DNA from: Stomorhina lunata
Lineage: Eukaryota; Arthropoda; Insecta; Diptera; Rhiniidae
Length of the DNA stretch: 64,000 nt
Assembly (NCBI GenBank): GCA_933228675.1
Contig: OW121743.1
Span: forward strand, 81,419,863 to 81,483,862
Reading direction: 5' to 3'
The position numbers were made by a program, and so were the translations under genes. The notes under the pieces were generated by a model. The model was given only the letters and a program-made list of their open reading frames with translations, had not been told where the DNA came from and ran no database searches. This document shows positions 11,998-26,004 of this stretch, in pieces (positions within the stretch are counted from its first letter, which is position 1; each line of letters begins with the position of its first letter).

Positions 11998-14900
11998 ATG
12001 GATTCAAATGGCAATCAACGTAAACGAGGAGGTCGTGTGGTTAAAAATACAAGTGCCAATGAATGCATGTCCCCAGAACAAGACTCTGAAACTAATGAGG
12101 TCATGGAGGTCTCAGCTGTGGCCATATCTCCAACATTGGAAGAAGCAGAGACAACCCTGAATGCACCAGAGTGCAGGCGTAGTTCGCGCAAGAAAATTAT
12201 TAAGTTTGATGTGCGTGACTTGTTAAACAAAAATCGCAAAACTCATAAAATACAAATTGAAGCAAGAATTGATTCAAACGCCCCAGCTACTTCTAAAGCG
12301 ACCACAGCAAGTAACAACGAGTCTTCTAATTCAAAAAATGCATCTACAAACAGGGAAGACTTGCTATCAAAACAAAAAACCTTTTTAGAAAAATCTGCCA
12401 TTTTTCGTCGTTATTCCGTTTCACAGGACAATAAACCGCCTCCACTTCCTTTACCTATGCCGCCATTACTAGGAAAATCAAATGAAAAAGATATTAAACT
12501 TGCAGATAATACAAGACGCTTAAGCCGTACCCAGGAATTTTTCAGTAATGTTATGATAAAACCCAAACAAACTACAAGCCTTATAGTGGCACAAATCGAA
12601 AGTAATAAACCTTCTACTTCGATACTGACAAAACGTAGAAGTCTTAATAAATCTTTAGAATTAGAACCCAAAAATGTAATAGATCATGTAACCAATGTAC
12701 AACAAAAGAAAAGGGGAAGGCCAGCTAAATTAAAGATGCAAACATCAGCACAAACTGTGGCGTCATTACCTGCAACGCCAGAAGAATCAAAGAAAAAACT
12801 AACACCAGAAAAGGCTAAAAATTGGAAAGAATATAAGGAATGTTTGGCACAACAAACTGGCAGTAGCAATAAGGAGATTCAAGAATTAAAAAATGTGGAA
12901 AAAGAGAAACAGCCAAGTGAACTTGAAGTTTCTTCAAGCTTCTTGATTTCATTTGAGGAAAGCCAGCAGTCTGATATTTCCAAATCAGAAGATGATGACT
13001 TTAGTGGCTTTAAAACAAGCAAGGAAGATTTAAGTTGTGATTCGCCAGTACTAGCACGAATATCGAAAGGAAAAGAGGAAAAAATACAAGATTTTGAAAA
13101 AGATACTAAAGATTCCTATGCACCACAATCGAGTTCTGAAACAAAAATTGAAACCATTAATGAAGTATTGCTGCAGGATAAAAAGTTTGCTTTAGATCAA
13201 ATGCATGAAAAAGATAAAATAGATTTAAATGTATTAGAAACTTTCCCAACATCTGAAGAAGATAGTAAAACAGAAAATCTTCCCAAGGCTTTAAATATTA
13301 AAGATGCTTTAAACCTCGCAGAAGTTTCATTATTCAAAGGAATTAATAGAAAACCTCAAGATTTAACCCAGAAGAAGGAAGCAGCTTCTACATCAACAAA
13401 AGATAAGAAAAAACAAGCCAATGAAGAATTAGACACGGATAATGAAAAAAATCTGTCTTCAAATTCACCAATTCCTATAAAACAAAGCTTAAGAACTAAA
13501 AGCAGAAGATTAAAAAAAGAAAACTCTAGAGATAGTTCATCAAATAGTGAAGCATCCTTCAATACTGATAAAACAGAAGTCAATAAAGAAATTAAAGTAA
13601 TGACTCCCAATACTCCCAAAATTTTAACAAAAACCGCTGAACAAATTATTGATGAATGTACTCCCGAAACTAAACTATCAGATACTGATATTTCGATTTT
13701 AACTAATCTAATAGCTCCTGCATCAGAACCTTCGACACCCTCAGATACAACCATCCAGACTTCTTCACGCACCTCTAGTTCGTCGGAATCTGAAAACAAC
13801 TCAGAACGCAGTTCTTACTCATCCGATCCATCAATGTCTTCTAGATCACTACGTTCTTATAAGTCCGGTGACAAATTGAAAGTTTCTTTAAAACGAATTT
13901 CTTTGCCCAAAAGTCCTTCAACATCCTCACAAACTTCAACCTCGGAAGAACTGAATTCTGGCCTGAACACAGAAGTTCTAAAAAAGAAACCTCCCATGGC
14001 TAAACGTTCCAAACGTTTACAGAAGAAATTTATAGAATTGTTGGATTTTAATGAAGATACTGATATGAGTTTTGAAACTCACAAAAAGGAAGCAGAAGTT
14101 GAAATAAATTTAGAACAAAAAGATGATCAAATTAGTTTGTCTGATATTAAAGTTTCTGTGACAAAAAATAAGGAGAAACTGGTAACTAAAATTGAAAAAT
14201 CAAATGAGACTGAAAAGAATTGTGCTATTCAAAATCAAAATTTTGAAGAAGCAAATATTAAACCTGGATCTAGCAAGCAAGTGGAAGAAGCAGAAAATGA
14301 AGAAGAGTTTATAAATTTGTTTGAGGAACAAGCACAAGAACAAACTTTTACTAGAAAATCCTTAAGAAATCGCAAAGGCAATGAAAGTGAAGGAAGCGAA
14401 AAATCTGTAACTCAAGTTGAGGAAGGACAGCTAAAAGAATCTACCCTATACAAAACTCTTGAAAAAAATTCTGACGAAGAGCCACAAACAGAAAAATTAC
14501 AGCTTGATGCGGAAAGTGAAAACTCAAATGAAAACAAGCTGCTAAGAACAACTAGAACCTCAAAAGAACTAATCCAACAAAAACCTAAAAAACAATTGTT
14601 ACAGTTAGAGGAAACAGAAGATATTTCAATGGCTTCCATGGAGGAAACAAAACATCATGAGGCAACTATAAGTAAAAAGTTAATAGAACAGAAAGAAAGT
14701 AATCAAGAAAAATCCAATTTAAAAACTGAAACAGTACTAAAAGACACCTCCTTACAAAAATCTAAACAGACTAATGAAGAAAAAGATGAAACTATATCCA
14801 AAACTTCTAAAGGCTCAACGGAATCTATTAAACAGACTGATAATGATTATAAAACTAATAAGAATGAAAAGTTGGAAAACAGTGTTGTAATAGAAGCAAG

Positions 14901-17900
14901 CCTGGAAAAAATGGCAACAAATTCTGAGGAGCAGACAACTACAATTGTTAGTAGTAGTGCACAAATAGAAACATTTACTAGAAGTAAAACTAATAATGAT
15001 GATATATCCAAAAAAACAACTATGATTGAAAAAGAAATCTTCTTAGAAAAAGAAGCTTTGGAAACAGAAGCTAAGGGTAGCAAATCCCCTAAAGAAGCAA
15101 TTCTTTTAACTATTAAAGAGACAACAAGAAGATCTATAACAACTAGAAAGAAAAATAATAAAGATGATACTGTTCTAGAAGAAAAAGAACAAGAAACTTT
15201 GGAAACAGAAGCCAAGAGAACCAAATCCCCTAAAGAAGAATTGGCCCCATCTATTAAGGAGACAACGAAAAGATCTACTCCAACTAGAAAGAAAAACAGT
15301 AAAGAAGACACTGAAAGTCTGGAGAAAACACATAAAGAAGGAAATCCCGAAGATAAATCAACACTAGTCCCTGAAATTAAAGTAATAAATAAGAAAAATT
15401 CTGAACAGTTTAAGGACAGAAATAAGTCTCCAAAAAGTAAATCAACTGCTTTCGAAGAGAAGTTAACTGAGGATCAAGTAGATGTTAAAGGTAAACGTGT
15501 GGTACAAGAAAAAGTAGGCGTGGTCCCAGAAAACGAAGACGTGGTCCCAGAAAAAGAAGTTTCCAAAATATCAAAGAGATCTTCTCCAACTAGTCTCAAA
15601 ACATGTAAAAATGAGACAATTGCAAAAGAAACAAAAATACAAAAGTCTACTAAAGATGAACAATATAAAGATACGGAAGTTTCAGAATTGGCAAAAAAGT
15701 CCTCTCCAGTTAGGCGTAAAACCTATAAAGAAGAGACAAGTATAAAAACTCCAAAAGAAATTTCTACTGAAAAAGATAACTTTGAAGAAAAGGTAGTAGC
15801 AAAGACTGTCTCAGGAAAAATTCCAAAGGAAGATCAAACTAAAAAAGAACAATGTGAAGCCCTGGTAACTAAACAAGTTCCGGAAAAGGAAATTTTAGAA
15901 ACAGCTAGAAAATCCACCCCAACTAGGCGTAAAACATATAAAGAGGAGACAAGTGTAAAGATTCTAAAAGAAACTTCAGCTAAAAAAGAATATTGTGAAG
16001 CTGCGGTGGTAACAAAAACTGTTCCGGAGAAGGAAATTTCAGAAATAGTTGAAAAGTCCATACCAACTAGACGTAAAACATATAAAGAGGAGACAAGTGT
16101 TAAACCATGCAAGATAATAAAAGAATGCTTAAATAAAAAAGAAGAATGTAAAGATGTAGTTGCAAGAACAGTCCCGGAGAAGGAAATTTCAGATACAGCT
16201 AAAAAGTCCACACCAACTAGGCGTAAAACATATAAAGAGGAGACAAGTGTAAAACCAGGCCAGATTCTAAAAGAAACTTTAACTGAAAAAGAACAATATG
16301 AATCCGCAGTCCCGGAAAAGCTTTCTAAAGAAAACCCTACTGAACAATGTGAAGCCGCAGTTATAAATACAGACCCGGAAAATGAAATTGTAGAAATAAC
16401 TAGAAAGTCAACTCCAACTAGGCGTAAACTGTGTAAAGAGGAGACAAGTGCGCGCAAAGGAAATAATGAAGAATTAATTGCAAAAAAATCGGCTGCAAGA
16501 TATCCATCTGAACCTATATTATTTTCTGGACTGGAAACGAAAGATGCAGAATCTTTTAAAACATCGAAGGAAAGTAAATCTTCCAAGTCTCCTGAAAGAA
16601 AATTATCTGAAGCTATATTTACTTCTTTCATAGAAACGAAAAATTCGGAAACTTCGAAAGGAAGCAAATCTTCTAAAGACTCTATTACAGAAAATTCTAG
16701 CCTAAAAGTCACACCAACCAGAAGTAAAACGAAAAAAGAAGACACTAAGACTACAATTTTTAAAGATAAAGGCACAAAAGAAACTGCATTACCTTTAGAA
16801 ACTGCTGAAATAAAAAAGCATCTGAAAAACGAAAGTGTTTCTCTCTCTCCCCAGTTGAAAGATGACACTAACAATGTCTCAAATGAAAATGTATCTGACA
16901 TAAATGCTGAATGCTTTACAACTTCTCAAGGTACAATTTTAACTACCAAAACGCAAGAAAATGAACATTTAACTGACAGACATTGCTCAGCTACAAGAAA
17001 ATCTTTAAGATATCAAAAAGATCAATCAAAGAACGAAAAATTAACAGAGACTACAAGCGCCCTGACCTTAGAAGAAACTACCACAACTTTGCAACGAGAA
17101 GAATTACAAACAGACGAACCACAACCAGCTGAAGAAGTACCCATCAAACTGACTAAACGTAAGGGAAGAAAGTCACGCTTTAAAAATCTTTATGGCCCTG
17201 ATTTTGAGTCAGAAACTGATAGTAGTAATGGAAAAAGTACACCAATTAAGGAAATAAACCAAAAACTAAAAGATGAAACAAAAGATTCAGTAAAAGAAAC
17301 TAAGAATGAAGAAAAGGTAACTGAGGAAAATGTAGAAAAACCTCTTTTAACGTTAAAAGAAAGTAAGAGTATTGAAGAAAATAATACAGTCGCTAAAGAA
17401 AATCCAGCTAAACAAATTGATGAAGCTTCTGAGGATAACTCAAAAACAAATTTATCAAGCTCTCAAATAAAAAATGTCAGCATAGGAACTAATACTTTAT
17501 TAGATATTTTACGAACGGTGCAGTCAAATACAGAAGCGGCCTTGAAAGCAAATATTGAAGTAGACAAAACTAACAATAAAGAGGATAAAGATAAAGAGTG
17601 TAAAATCAGAGATAACTTAGAAGAAGGAGAACGCCAAAAACTTGTTCCAACATTAGATTCTCCTAAACGTTCTAATTCAAAATCCCCTCTGACTCTTGAT
17701 AAAGTAAATTTTTCTCCAGCTCGTTCTGATTCAGCTTCACCCTTAACTCTTAAAAAAGTACCACAATCACCTACACGCTCCGATTCTTCATCGCCCCTAA
17801 GCCTTAAGAAAGTAACGAGGCGTTATGAAAGACGTAGTCGTCGTGGTGAAGATATTGGCAATAAGACATTAGAAGAAACATTTGCGGAAATTGCAGCGCA

Positions 17901-20900
17901 AAGTTCAAAGGCGGTTTTGGCTGCTAAAGAATTTGATGAGAATGAAGAGCAACAGACCTCAGATGAAAAGCAAGGCGAAGATTTCAAAGTTCATGAAGCA
18001 AAGGCATTTATTGAAGAAGCTAGTGAAACTGAAGAAAAATCAGCCATAGAAATTGATAAAAAAGATTTAAAGATTGAAGAAAACATAAAAGAGAAATTGA
18101 AAATAGTGGAACAACCTTCTGAATTTGTAGAAAAGACTGAAATTGTTGAAGAAATCAAAATAACTGAAAATAAAGTTGAGACCCCTGAACCGACTAAGGT
18201 AACTCCCGCCAGAAGAGGTCGTAAACCCAAAAATCGTAATCTAGAAGTTCCAATTACTAAAGAAGTGGATGAATCGCTCACCACATCAAAAATGGATATA
18301 GCTGAGAAAGAAAGAAATCAACAGATTCCCACTGAAGAAAAGCAATACCCCCAAATATCTTCTGAAACTCAAACGACAACGGAAAGTGATATACCACAGC
18401 AAGAAGCGAAGATTGATAATGAAGCAAATAGCTCAAAAAAATCCAATACAACTGGAGATACCGAATTATCTTTATTAGCAGACAACAATGTACCAGAACA
18501 GCCCAATGTTGCTGAGATTGTATTATCGAAACCAGCTGAATCTACGATGACAACTTTAGAAACTGCAGATGTAAACAAAATTGGCAAAAAGTCTATAAAG
18601 AAACATGATGTCGATAAAACAGAAACCGAATTACAGTTATTAAAGAAAGATGATAATAACGATAATGATCAAACGAAATCTGCTGAGGCTGTATTGTCGT
18701 CACCAGCGGAATCTTCTGTCAAAACTTTGGAAGCTGCAGAAGAAACCAAAATGGGCAAAAAGCCTATTAGGAATAGTGATTGCATCAAAACAAAACCCCA
18801 ATTGGAATTATTAAAGGATGCAGATAAAAACGTACTTGATTTGCCCAAAGTTACTGAGGCTGTATTATCAACACCAGCAGAATCTTCTGTGAAAACTTTG
18901 GAAACTTCAAATGAAAACAAAACTGGCAGAAAATCATTAAAGAAACATAATTTAAGCAAAACTGAATCATTGTCCGAGGAATTATCAAATTATGATGCTG
19001 CTGTTTCAACTAAAGATAATGAAGAAGAAATACGAACTCCTAAGCAAACAGCCAAAAGACGTGATACATCACAAACCAAAAGTGAAACAAAATCAAGTGG
19101 TGGTAAAAAATCACAAAAGAAATCAAAACCAGAGGAAGAGGAGGAGATTTTAGCAATAAATTTACCAAATATACTTACAACTACACCCCCACCCTCTAAG
19201 AGGGGAAGAAAACCTAAAAATAATAAACCTGAAACGCCTCAATCTTCTTCAGGAACTAATAGAAAAAACAAAAAAGATTCGTCTTCTGATAATGAGGAGA
19301 AAACAAAACCCTTGGATTCGGAAAGTGACAACATGAACACATCTTTGGACAAATCTCTAGATGAGAAATTAGCCAAAAAGAAACGTCAAAAGAAGCTAAA
19401 GGAAGCTTTTGAAGCTGCTCTCACAGATAATTTGGCCGGAAAAACTAAAGAAATTGATAATAAAACCAACACCAACTTCGGTTTAACACTAATCAATAAA
19501 TCTCCTCCTCCTCCCGAAATTACTCCTCTAACCTCGAATAATTCCGAAGACGAATTCCTTAAAATTTCTTGTATAACACCCGTAGAAACAGAAGAAGACC
19601 CTGATCCTTTAAAGGATATTGAAAAGTTTATACTAGATGGAGTAAATCTCTTAAAAAAAGACTACAAAATAGATGAGGACAGTGTAGATGATGTTATTGC
19701 AACTACCACTCCGGCCAAAACTACTGAAGTTGTAGAGGATTCTATTAAATCTAGCCCAGAGGAATTTAAACAAGTTTTTAATACATTTGAAACTCCTGCA
19801 GATACACCCATCAATACTCCAAGTGTAACACCGCCTCCAAAGAGTCCTATTTCCATAGAATCTTCTACGCCTGATGAAAATTCTGGTGTCAGAAGATCTC
19901 ATCGTATTAAGCAGATTACGAAAACCCCTAAAGCTTTAGTAGGTCGAGGTTTGGTAAGAGACAAAGAACGTTTCTCCATAAAGGATGATGTGGAAACCAA
20001 GAGTCACTACACTTTAGACGATCACCTTTTAGACTTGGCTGAGGTAGAAGCGAAAAATGCAAAATTTCTTAAGGAAATGGAAGAACGTCTTAGTAATTTC
20101 CAGGTGATAAAGGAAAATGAATATTTGTGTGAGAGAGTAATCAGCAGAGAGGCCCGCAAAATGATATGTGACTGCTTCCTGACACATGACGAAGAAGAAC
20201 GTGGTGAATTGGCCTGTGGAGAAGACTGTCTAAATCGTTTGCTCATGATAGAGTGTGGTCCGGATTGTAATATTAAAGAGCGCTGCACCAACAAACGTTT
20301 TCAGAAGTTATTGTGTTCTCCTTGTCGAGTGTTTCGTACTGAGAAAAAGGGTTTTGGCATAATGGCTGATATCGAAATCTTGCCAGGCGAATTTATCATG
20401 GAATATGTTGGTGAAGTAATAGACACAGATGAATTTGAAAAGCGTCGTATTTTGTATTCACAAGACAAAAACCGCCACTATTACTTTATGGCTCTAAGAA
20501 GTGATGCCATTATAGATGCCACTATTAAAGGCAATATATCGCGTTTCATTAATCACTCGTGCGATCCAAATGCTGAGACACAAAAGTGGACCGTAAATGG
20601 TGAGCTAAGGATAGGTTTCTTCAGTCGAAAATCTATAATGCCGGGAGAGGAAATCACATTTAACTATCAGTACCAAAGGTATGGCAGAGAGGCCCAGCGC
20701 TGTTATTGTGAGTCCTCTAATTGTACCGGTTGGATTGGCCAAGAACCAACCTCTGATGAAGGAGAACAAATTGATGATGGTGAAGAAGAATATGAAGAAT
20801 CTGAAGATGAAGAGGAGGAGGCTGATACATCTAATCTCTTGGTGCAAGATGATGATGAAGATAGTGATGCTAGTGTGGCTGATCCAGAAGAAGTGCAAAA

Positions 20901-23813
20901 ACAATTAGAAATGGCTGCTGCTCAGGCAGAAGTAGAATTAGCTCCTTTACAGCTAATAGAGAATAAAACCCAAGAAACAGAGTCTCTGCCAAAAGAAGAA
21001 GGTTCTAATAAAACCGATAGTGAAGAAGATTCCAAGAGTAAATTCAAAAAACTTTTAACAAAAATGGCTGAGAAAGTAGCCGCAAAACAAAAGCAAACCA
21101 AACGCGAAGAGAAGCAGAAACGTAAAAAGAAATCCAAGGATTCAGCTACAGATTTAACTAATAAGTTGAGATTCTTGGAAGATCCCGATATAGAAGATGA
21201 GGTCGAGTTCTTAAAAGAATGTGGTCTCAAAAATCAATCCGATACTTTACGCTTGTCACGTTTAATGGTAAGAGCCAAATTGGTGCAGACCAGGCTAAAT
21301 TTATTGGAAATTTTAAGACTTGGAGATTTGCCCTGTAGACGTTTGTTTTTAGATTATCATGGTATGCGTTTGATCCATGGTTGGATGAGTGAAGATGCTG
21401 GTAACATGCAAATTCGTCTTGCTCTCTTGCAAACCCTAGAAACTTTACCCATTGCTAACAAGACTGTCTTAACAGACAGCAAAGTCATGCAAGTGGTGCG
21501 CATATGGTGTGGTCATAACACTAATCTCTCGCCAAATGAAGATTCCTCCAGTAGCAATAGTAATTCACAAGATAACAGCGTAGCAAACTTTGAAGAAAGC
21601 TCGGAATTGCAGAAATTAGCGTTAAAGCTTATCACCACTTGGGAGGGGTTGCCTGAAATATTCCGCATACCCAAAAAAGAAAGAATTGAGCAAATGAAAG
21701 AGCACGAACGTGAAGCTGATCGGCAATATGCTGCTAATGCTGAGACACAAGAGAATACCAGTGAAACTGATCGCTATCGCAGAGATCGTTTTGGACGAGG
21801 CTTTAATTCGTCTCATTTACAACCAAGCTCCTCATCGAGTCGTTTTGTTAAGCCCAAGAATGTCAATCAACATAGAACTACAAATACTACGCCGGAAAAT
21901 AATAAAAACCTATCTAAAGCTCAAAGAAGAGAAATGTTTGCTGCTAAAGTGGCCAGAGATGAGGCAGAAAAACGTTTAGCCGAAGAACGACGTGAATTCG
22001 AAACTAAATGTAGATTCTTTGGTCTGGATCCCAAAAAGACACGCCTACAAGATATACCCTTTAGTGTAAATCCGGCCACAGGTCAATGGTTTTCAGTAGA
22101 GCGCAAACCTATTACAACGCCTCCTAGCTATGCTCATGTGCAAGTGCCCGTTAAGCCCAAATCCACCGATCCCAATGATTATCAATTACCTGCGGTATGC
22201 AGCACATTACCACCTCAATGGAAATATGCTATAACAGATCAAGGCAAAATCTATTATTACCACGTTAAACATCGTATACCACAATGGGAACCACCTTCAC
22301 CAGTTCAACTGCTCCAATGCGAGATGGAGTACAAGGAAGAAGATTCAGAAACCGAACTTACCAACACGGCTGGTGAAGATAGCAGTGATGATGATGAGGA
22401 TATGCTTATCGGCATGGATGCGGCTCAACTTAAAGCCTATATCGATCGTAAAGTGGAGATAAGGAGACAAAAACGTTATCAACGTTTGGTCGATGAAAGG
22501 TGCATAAGTGTAAGTATTTTTTTTAATTATTAAACTTTACACTTAAATAACTTCTTAAAATATTCACTCTCCTATATCTAGCCACGACGCGAGGAAGATC
22601 GGATTTACAATCAAATTGAAGTACGAAAATACAAAGAGAACAAGGAAAAAATACGTAAGCGCAAAGAGGAAATACGTCGCAAACGAGCCGAGGCTTTAAG
22701 ACAAACTTCGCTAAATATGTGTACGCTTGGCAGTATTACGGACACAAATCCCAGCAGCAATAAATTGCTTACAGAAAGTGATGAAGAGTTGGGGGCTTTA
22801 CCTATACAAGACTATTTGTTATCGTCTGATGATGAAATTGATATAAAGGCAGAAGTAAATAGTCCTTTGATAGACAAAATAGTGGAAGGAGATAAAATTG
22901 TGGATGAATTAGATGCTCTTACCACTAAAAGGCAATTGAAAAGACCACTGCCTCCACATCGTGATCTAAATGAACCCTCAACATCAGCTTCGGCTTTAGC
23001 ATCCACCCCAGGTCTAAATCCACTCACAGCCAGACAAGAATATAAGAAACGAAAGTTAGAGAAGAAAGAAAAAAGGTAAACAATTTAAGTTATTAACATG
23101 ATTAAATGATTTTTTGACCAACTTTGCTTCTACTCTTTTAGAAAACCGAAAGAACAAGATGCTAAATATCGCAAGACTAAAGAGAAATTCCGTTGTGAAA
23201 TTGCCGGTATTATTGTGCATCATTTAAAACCATATCGCAAGGATTCATGCTCTGTAGGACGTATACAATCAAATGATGATTTTAATCATTTGGCACGCAA
23301 GGTAATTTTCTTTCTTTCCAAATTTCAATCTAATAAAGGGAGTGTTCCGAAAAAATCTAGTTATAAAACCTTTATTACATAAAACTTAAACAGTGCAGTA
23401 TAATAATTTTACAATTTCCTTAATTAATCAGTGTTATTTGTTGAAACAAAGATAGAGTTACTGATTTCAATTAAATTTAGAGCATTTTAATTCCGAACCA
23501 AATTTTTGACATGCCTGATTATTTGTTGCACTGTAGATAAGTTTTCGCTAAAATAGTAAATTGCACATTTTATTTGGAACTATATTTAAGTCAAATGATT
23601 TATGTACACATTTTTGTTTTCTTTCAGTTAACCCACTTTGTTATGATTAAGGAACTAAAATACTGTGAATCTGTGGGCCAAACTCTAGTTGTTACCGAGT
23701 CTGTTAAATCAAAATCACGTGAATTTATTAAGAAATACATGGCTAAATATGGCGACGTGTATGTTAAACCCTTAAATGATCCCGATTTTAAAGATATACC
23801 TTTTACATTGTAA
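11998..23813 (+). CDS. Set2: Histone H3 lysine-36 methyltransferase Set2
   Basis: This nuclear enzyme trimethylates H3K36 on transcribed genes and binds elongating RNA polymerase II. Exons are 11998-22509, 22582-23075, 23142-23301 and 23628-23813, with GT-AG borders, giving 3783 residues. Domains in order: AT-hook-like KKRGRPAK (about 238), RRGRKPK (about 2070) and KRGRKPK (about 2400); the AWS cysteine domain (about 2722-2771, CDCFLTHDEEERGELACGED); SET (about 2776-2896) with RFINHSCDPNAET and the FNYQYQRYG segment; post-SET CYCESSNCTGWIG; a WW domain (about 3404-3433, ending YYYHVKHRIPQWEPP); and a C-terminal SRI domain (about 3680-3783). The first ~2700 residues are disordered and charged, with about nine degenerate RRKTYKEETS-type repeats (15.1-16.75 kb). 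Drosophila Set2 is, from memory, about 2300 residues, so this N-terminus is greatly enlarged. All SET catalytic motifs look intact. Confidence 0.95.
15100..16750 (+). repeat. Degenerate internal peptide repeats in Set2
   Basis: A core of the form (V)PEKEI-x-E-x-A-x-KS-x-PTRRKTYKEETSVK recurs at irregular spacing of about 47-72 codons. The best copies lie near 15700, 15915, 16060, 16205 and 16415; weaker ones (TPTRKKNSKEDT, TPTRSKTKKEDT) lie near 15140, 15280, 15590 and 16710. The DNA of the middle copies is nearly identical over about 30 bases, so expansion by tandem duplication looks fairly recent. Confidence 0.8.
23302..23627 (+). other. Last Set2 intron with a repeat scrap
   Basis: The intron lies between AAG/GTAATT and TTTCAG/TTAACC. 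It includes a 38-bp tract at about 23439-23476 (TTATTTGTTGAAACAAAGAT and onward) that recurs at 24646-24683 beyond the gene, showing a dispersed repeat entered both sites. Confidence 0.7.
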
Positions 23814-24064
23814 TTTTTTTCTATATTATTTTATATATTTATCATTTTAGATTAGGATAATCTATTTCGCATTAATAACTAGTAGTAGTATAGTGTTTTA
23901 TGAATACATATGTCTATAAAAAATTGTTAAACATTTTTCTTAAAAACATTTTAAAAATTTTCTAGTATTTATGTACTATTTTTAAACAAATAATAAATAT
24001 GAAGAAGGCAAATATATGCACGCCCTGTGAAGAAATATGAACTTACAAAATAACCTTTTATTCT
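23814..24064 (+). other. Set2 3' UTR and downstream
   Basis: AT-rich DNA directly after the Set2 stop. An AATAAA at 23989 is the likely poly(A) signal. There is no other gene. Confidence 0.5.
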
Positions 24065-24560
24065 TTTATTCAGCGTCGTTAAATGATACTCACGCGAGAA
24101 ATATGCAATGCAGCCACAATGCGGTCTTAAGTCTTAAGAACAGGCTGCTTGGATCATTCGAATAAAACTGTTTAAATTTGTAAGCTTAAAGTATTGTGTT
24201 TCGAAAATAATTTCCTTCGAATCTAAATACACAGGAACCTAAAACGGGGGGATTAGTTTCTTTTATAATGTCATCGGAGAGATCATCCAAACTTAAATTT
24301 CACACAGTTGGTGATCCACTGGAGCATGTCAGTGGTAGGATAGCTTACGGTGATATGTAGATGATACTTCAGATCGAACCAAGTACTTAGCAGTATTGAA
24401 TATCATTCATAGGGACGCAACCAACACCGCGATTGCAGTTTATGAGATTAATATTGTTTTAGAAGACTGTCCATAGCAGAAGAAGAAAAAATTCGTTCTA
24501 GCAACAACTGAGATTGAGATGAAGCTACAGACTTAAAATTAACAACATTAGTTTTCTTCA
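24065..24560 (+). mobile_element. Decayed jockey-like retrotransposon copy
   Basis: The sequence follows the fragment at 2430-2850 (for example CAGCGTCGTTAAATGATACT, the TCATCCAAACTT region, the GACGCAACCAACACCGC region) but has many stops. A non-homologous block at about 24148-24262 interrupts it; that block is a dispersed repeat also found at 26281-26390. Confidence 0.7.
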
Positions 24561-24639
24561 GCAGAGTATGTTCAATCCAATGATATTTTCGTCAACTTTT
24601 ATCATACGGCCATGTAACAGACCTCAATTCCGTTCGGAA

Positions 24640-25110
24640 GTTATTTGTTGAAACAAAGATAGAGTTACTGATTTCAATCTACAAAATCACTCAGTTTGCA
24701 ATGCTGCAGGTCTTGAAGTTCTTTTTGGAATCTAAGCCTCTACTCTGGAGCATTTTACCGTGACAGGCGATGTGTTCCACCGATTCGGCAGAGTCCTCAT
24801 CTAAAAACAGTATGCAAAAGTTTGGAGTACTGCCACCCTACCTGTTTAGCCTACAGTTTAGGGCACAGTTTGTATGCCTATACATCTTCAATGCCTATAC
24901 ATCTTCCTAAAAGCTTTGGTTTCGCCTTTATCAGGTTTGGACCATAAAGCCCTAGATGTGCTGCAGGCTGCCATATTAGCAAAAGTCTTTCTGGTTTCCC
25001 TGCTGATCTAAGACTTGATACCCATATTAAAGTGACAGAGCTTTGTCCGTTACTTTCTTGTTCAAATCTAGGCTCGAGCCATGTCTTGCGACTTCGTTAA
25101 TTGACATTTC
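24640..25110 (-). mobile_element. Possible non-LTR retrotransposon fragment
   Basis: This tract has higher GC than its surroundings and no intact frame. Its style and the phrase CGAGCCATGTCTTGCGACTTC resemble the RNase H-bearing fragment at 29440-29790 (CGAGTCCTGTCTAGCGGCTTC), so both may come from one I/LOA-like element. The assignment is tentative. Confidence 0.4.
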
Positions 25111-26000
25111 TAGGGAAAAAGTGTCCCCTAAAATTAAAAACTATTTATTACATTAATAAATAATTGTAAAAAATTGAAATCCTAGTGTAAAACTATTTAA
25201 TAAAAAAATTTGATTTTTACTTAAAATTTACGTTTTTTATTAATGACCTTTTTTGGGTCACAAGTTTTCTTACATTTCTAAAGATCTAACTTTAATTTCT
25301 TTTATGATATAAGAATATAAATCAAGAAATTAATAATAATAATAAACATATGTTTGTATGTGTGTGTATATAAATATTATATTTAAACAAAATCTTTTAA
25401 AACATTTTCTTCATTGACTTATTCATGTTTTCATTTGTTTTTATAGCCTTTTTTTAAATACTAACAACTTGTAAAAAACATATAATATTTAAATAAAAAA
25501 AAATGTACAGCTGTTTTATTACTAAAAATACAAATAAAAATATTAAAAATTGAAACTAAAAAAGAAAGGAAGAATGGAAGGGAGAATTAAGGTATTATCA
25601 GATAAAAAAATGGAAGATTTTCTTTTATTTTTTTTAACAAGGAAAGTTAGAAATCAAAGACAGAATTAAAGTGATCATATTAAATAAAAGAAAATAGAAA
25701 GAAAGATGACATTTTTTTTTTATCATAATGCCCATAATTCAAGGAAGTGTAATAACACGGGAGCACAAACAATTTTCAGCACAAGATTTGTTTATGAATC
25801 TAAGACAACTTTGATCTACTAAATTCGAAAATGATATTGATATTCCCTTGTTGGATAATCGTCATCATTAGTAGTTTCCGAATTAGAGTAAAAGCGGTTT
25901 ATAGGACTTTTCAAAACTACCATACGGCAAATTGTATGGAAGTGCATCATCATTATATCATAAGAGTATTTGCTGGAGCGGTATTAAATAAAAAGATTGT
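25111..26000. other. AT-rich spacer without a supported gene
   Basis: It consists of A/T runs and simple tracts. The 61-codon plus-strand frame at 25831 has no family resemblance and is not called. Confidence 0.4.
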
Positions 26001-26004
26001 AGAT

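Noticed and set aside
12015..21816. Many minus-strand frames opposite Set2
   Set aside because: They are shadows of a long A-rich coding exon with biased codon use; none has a domain or splice context.
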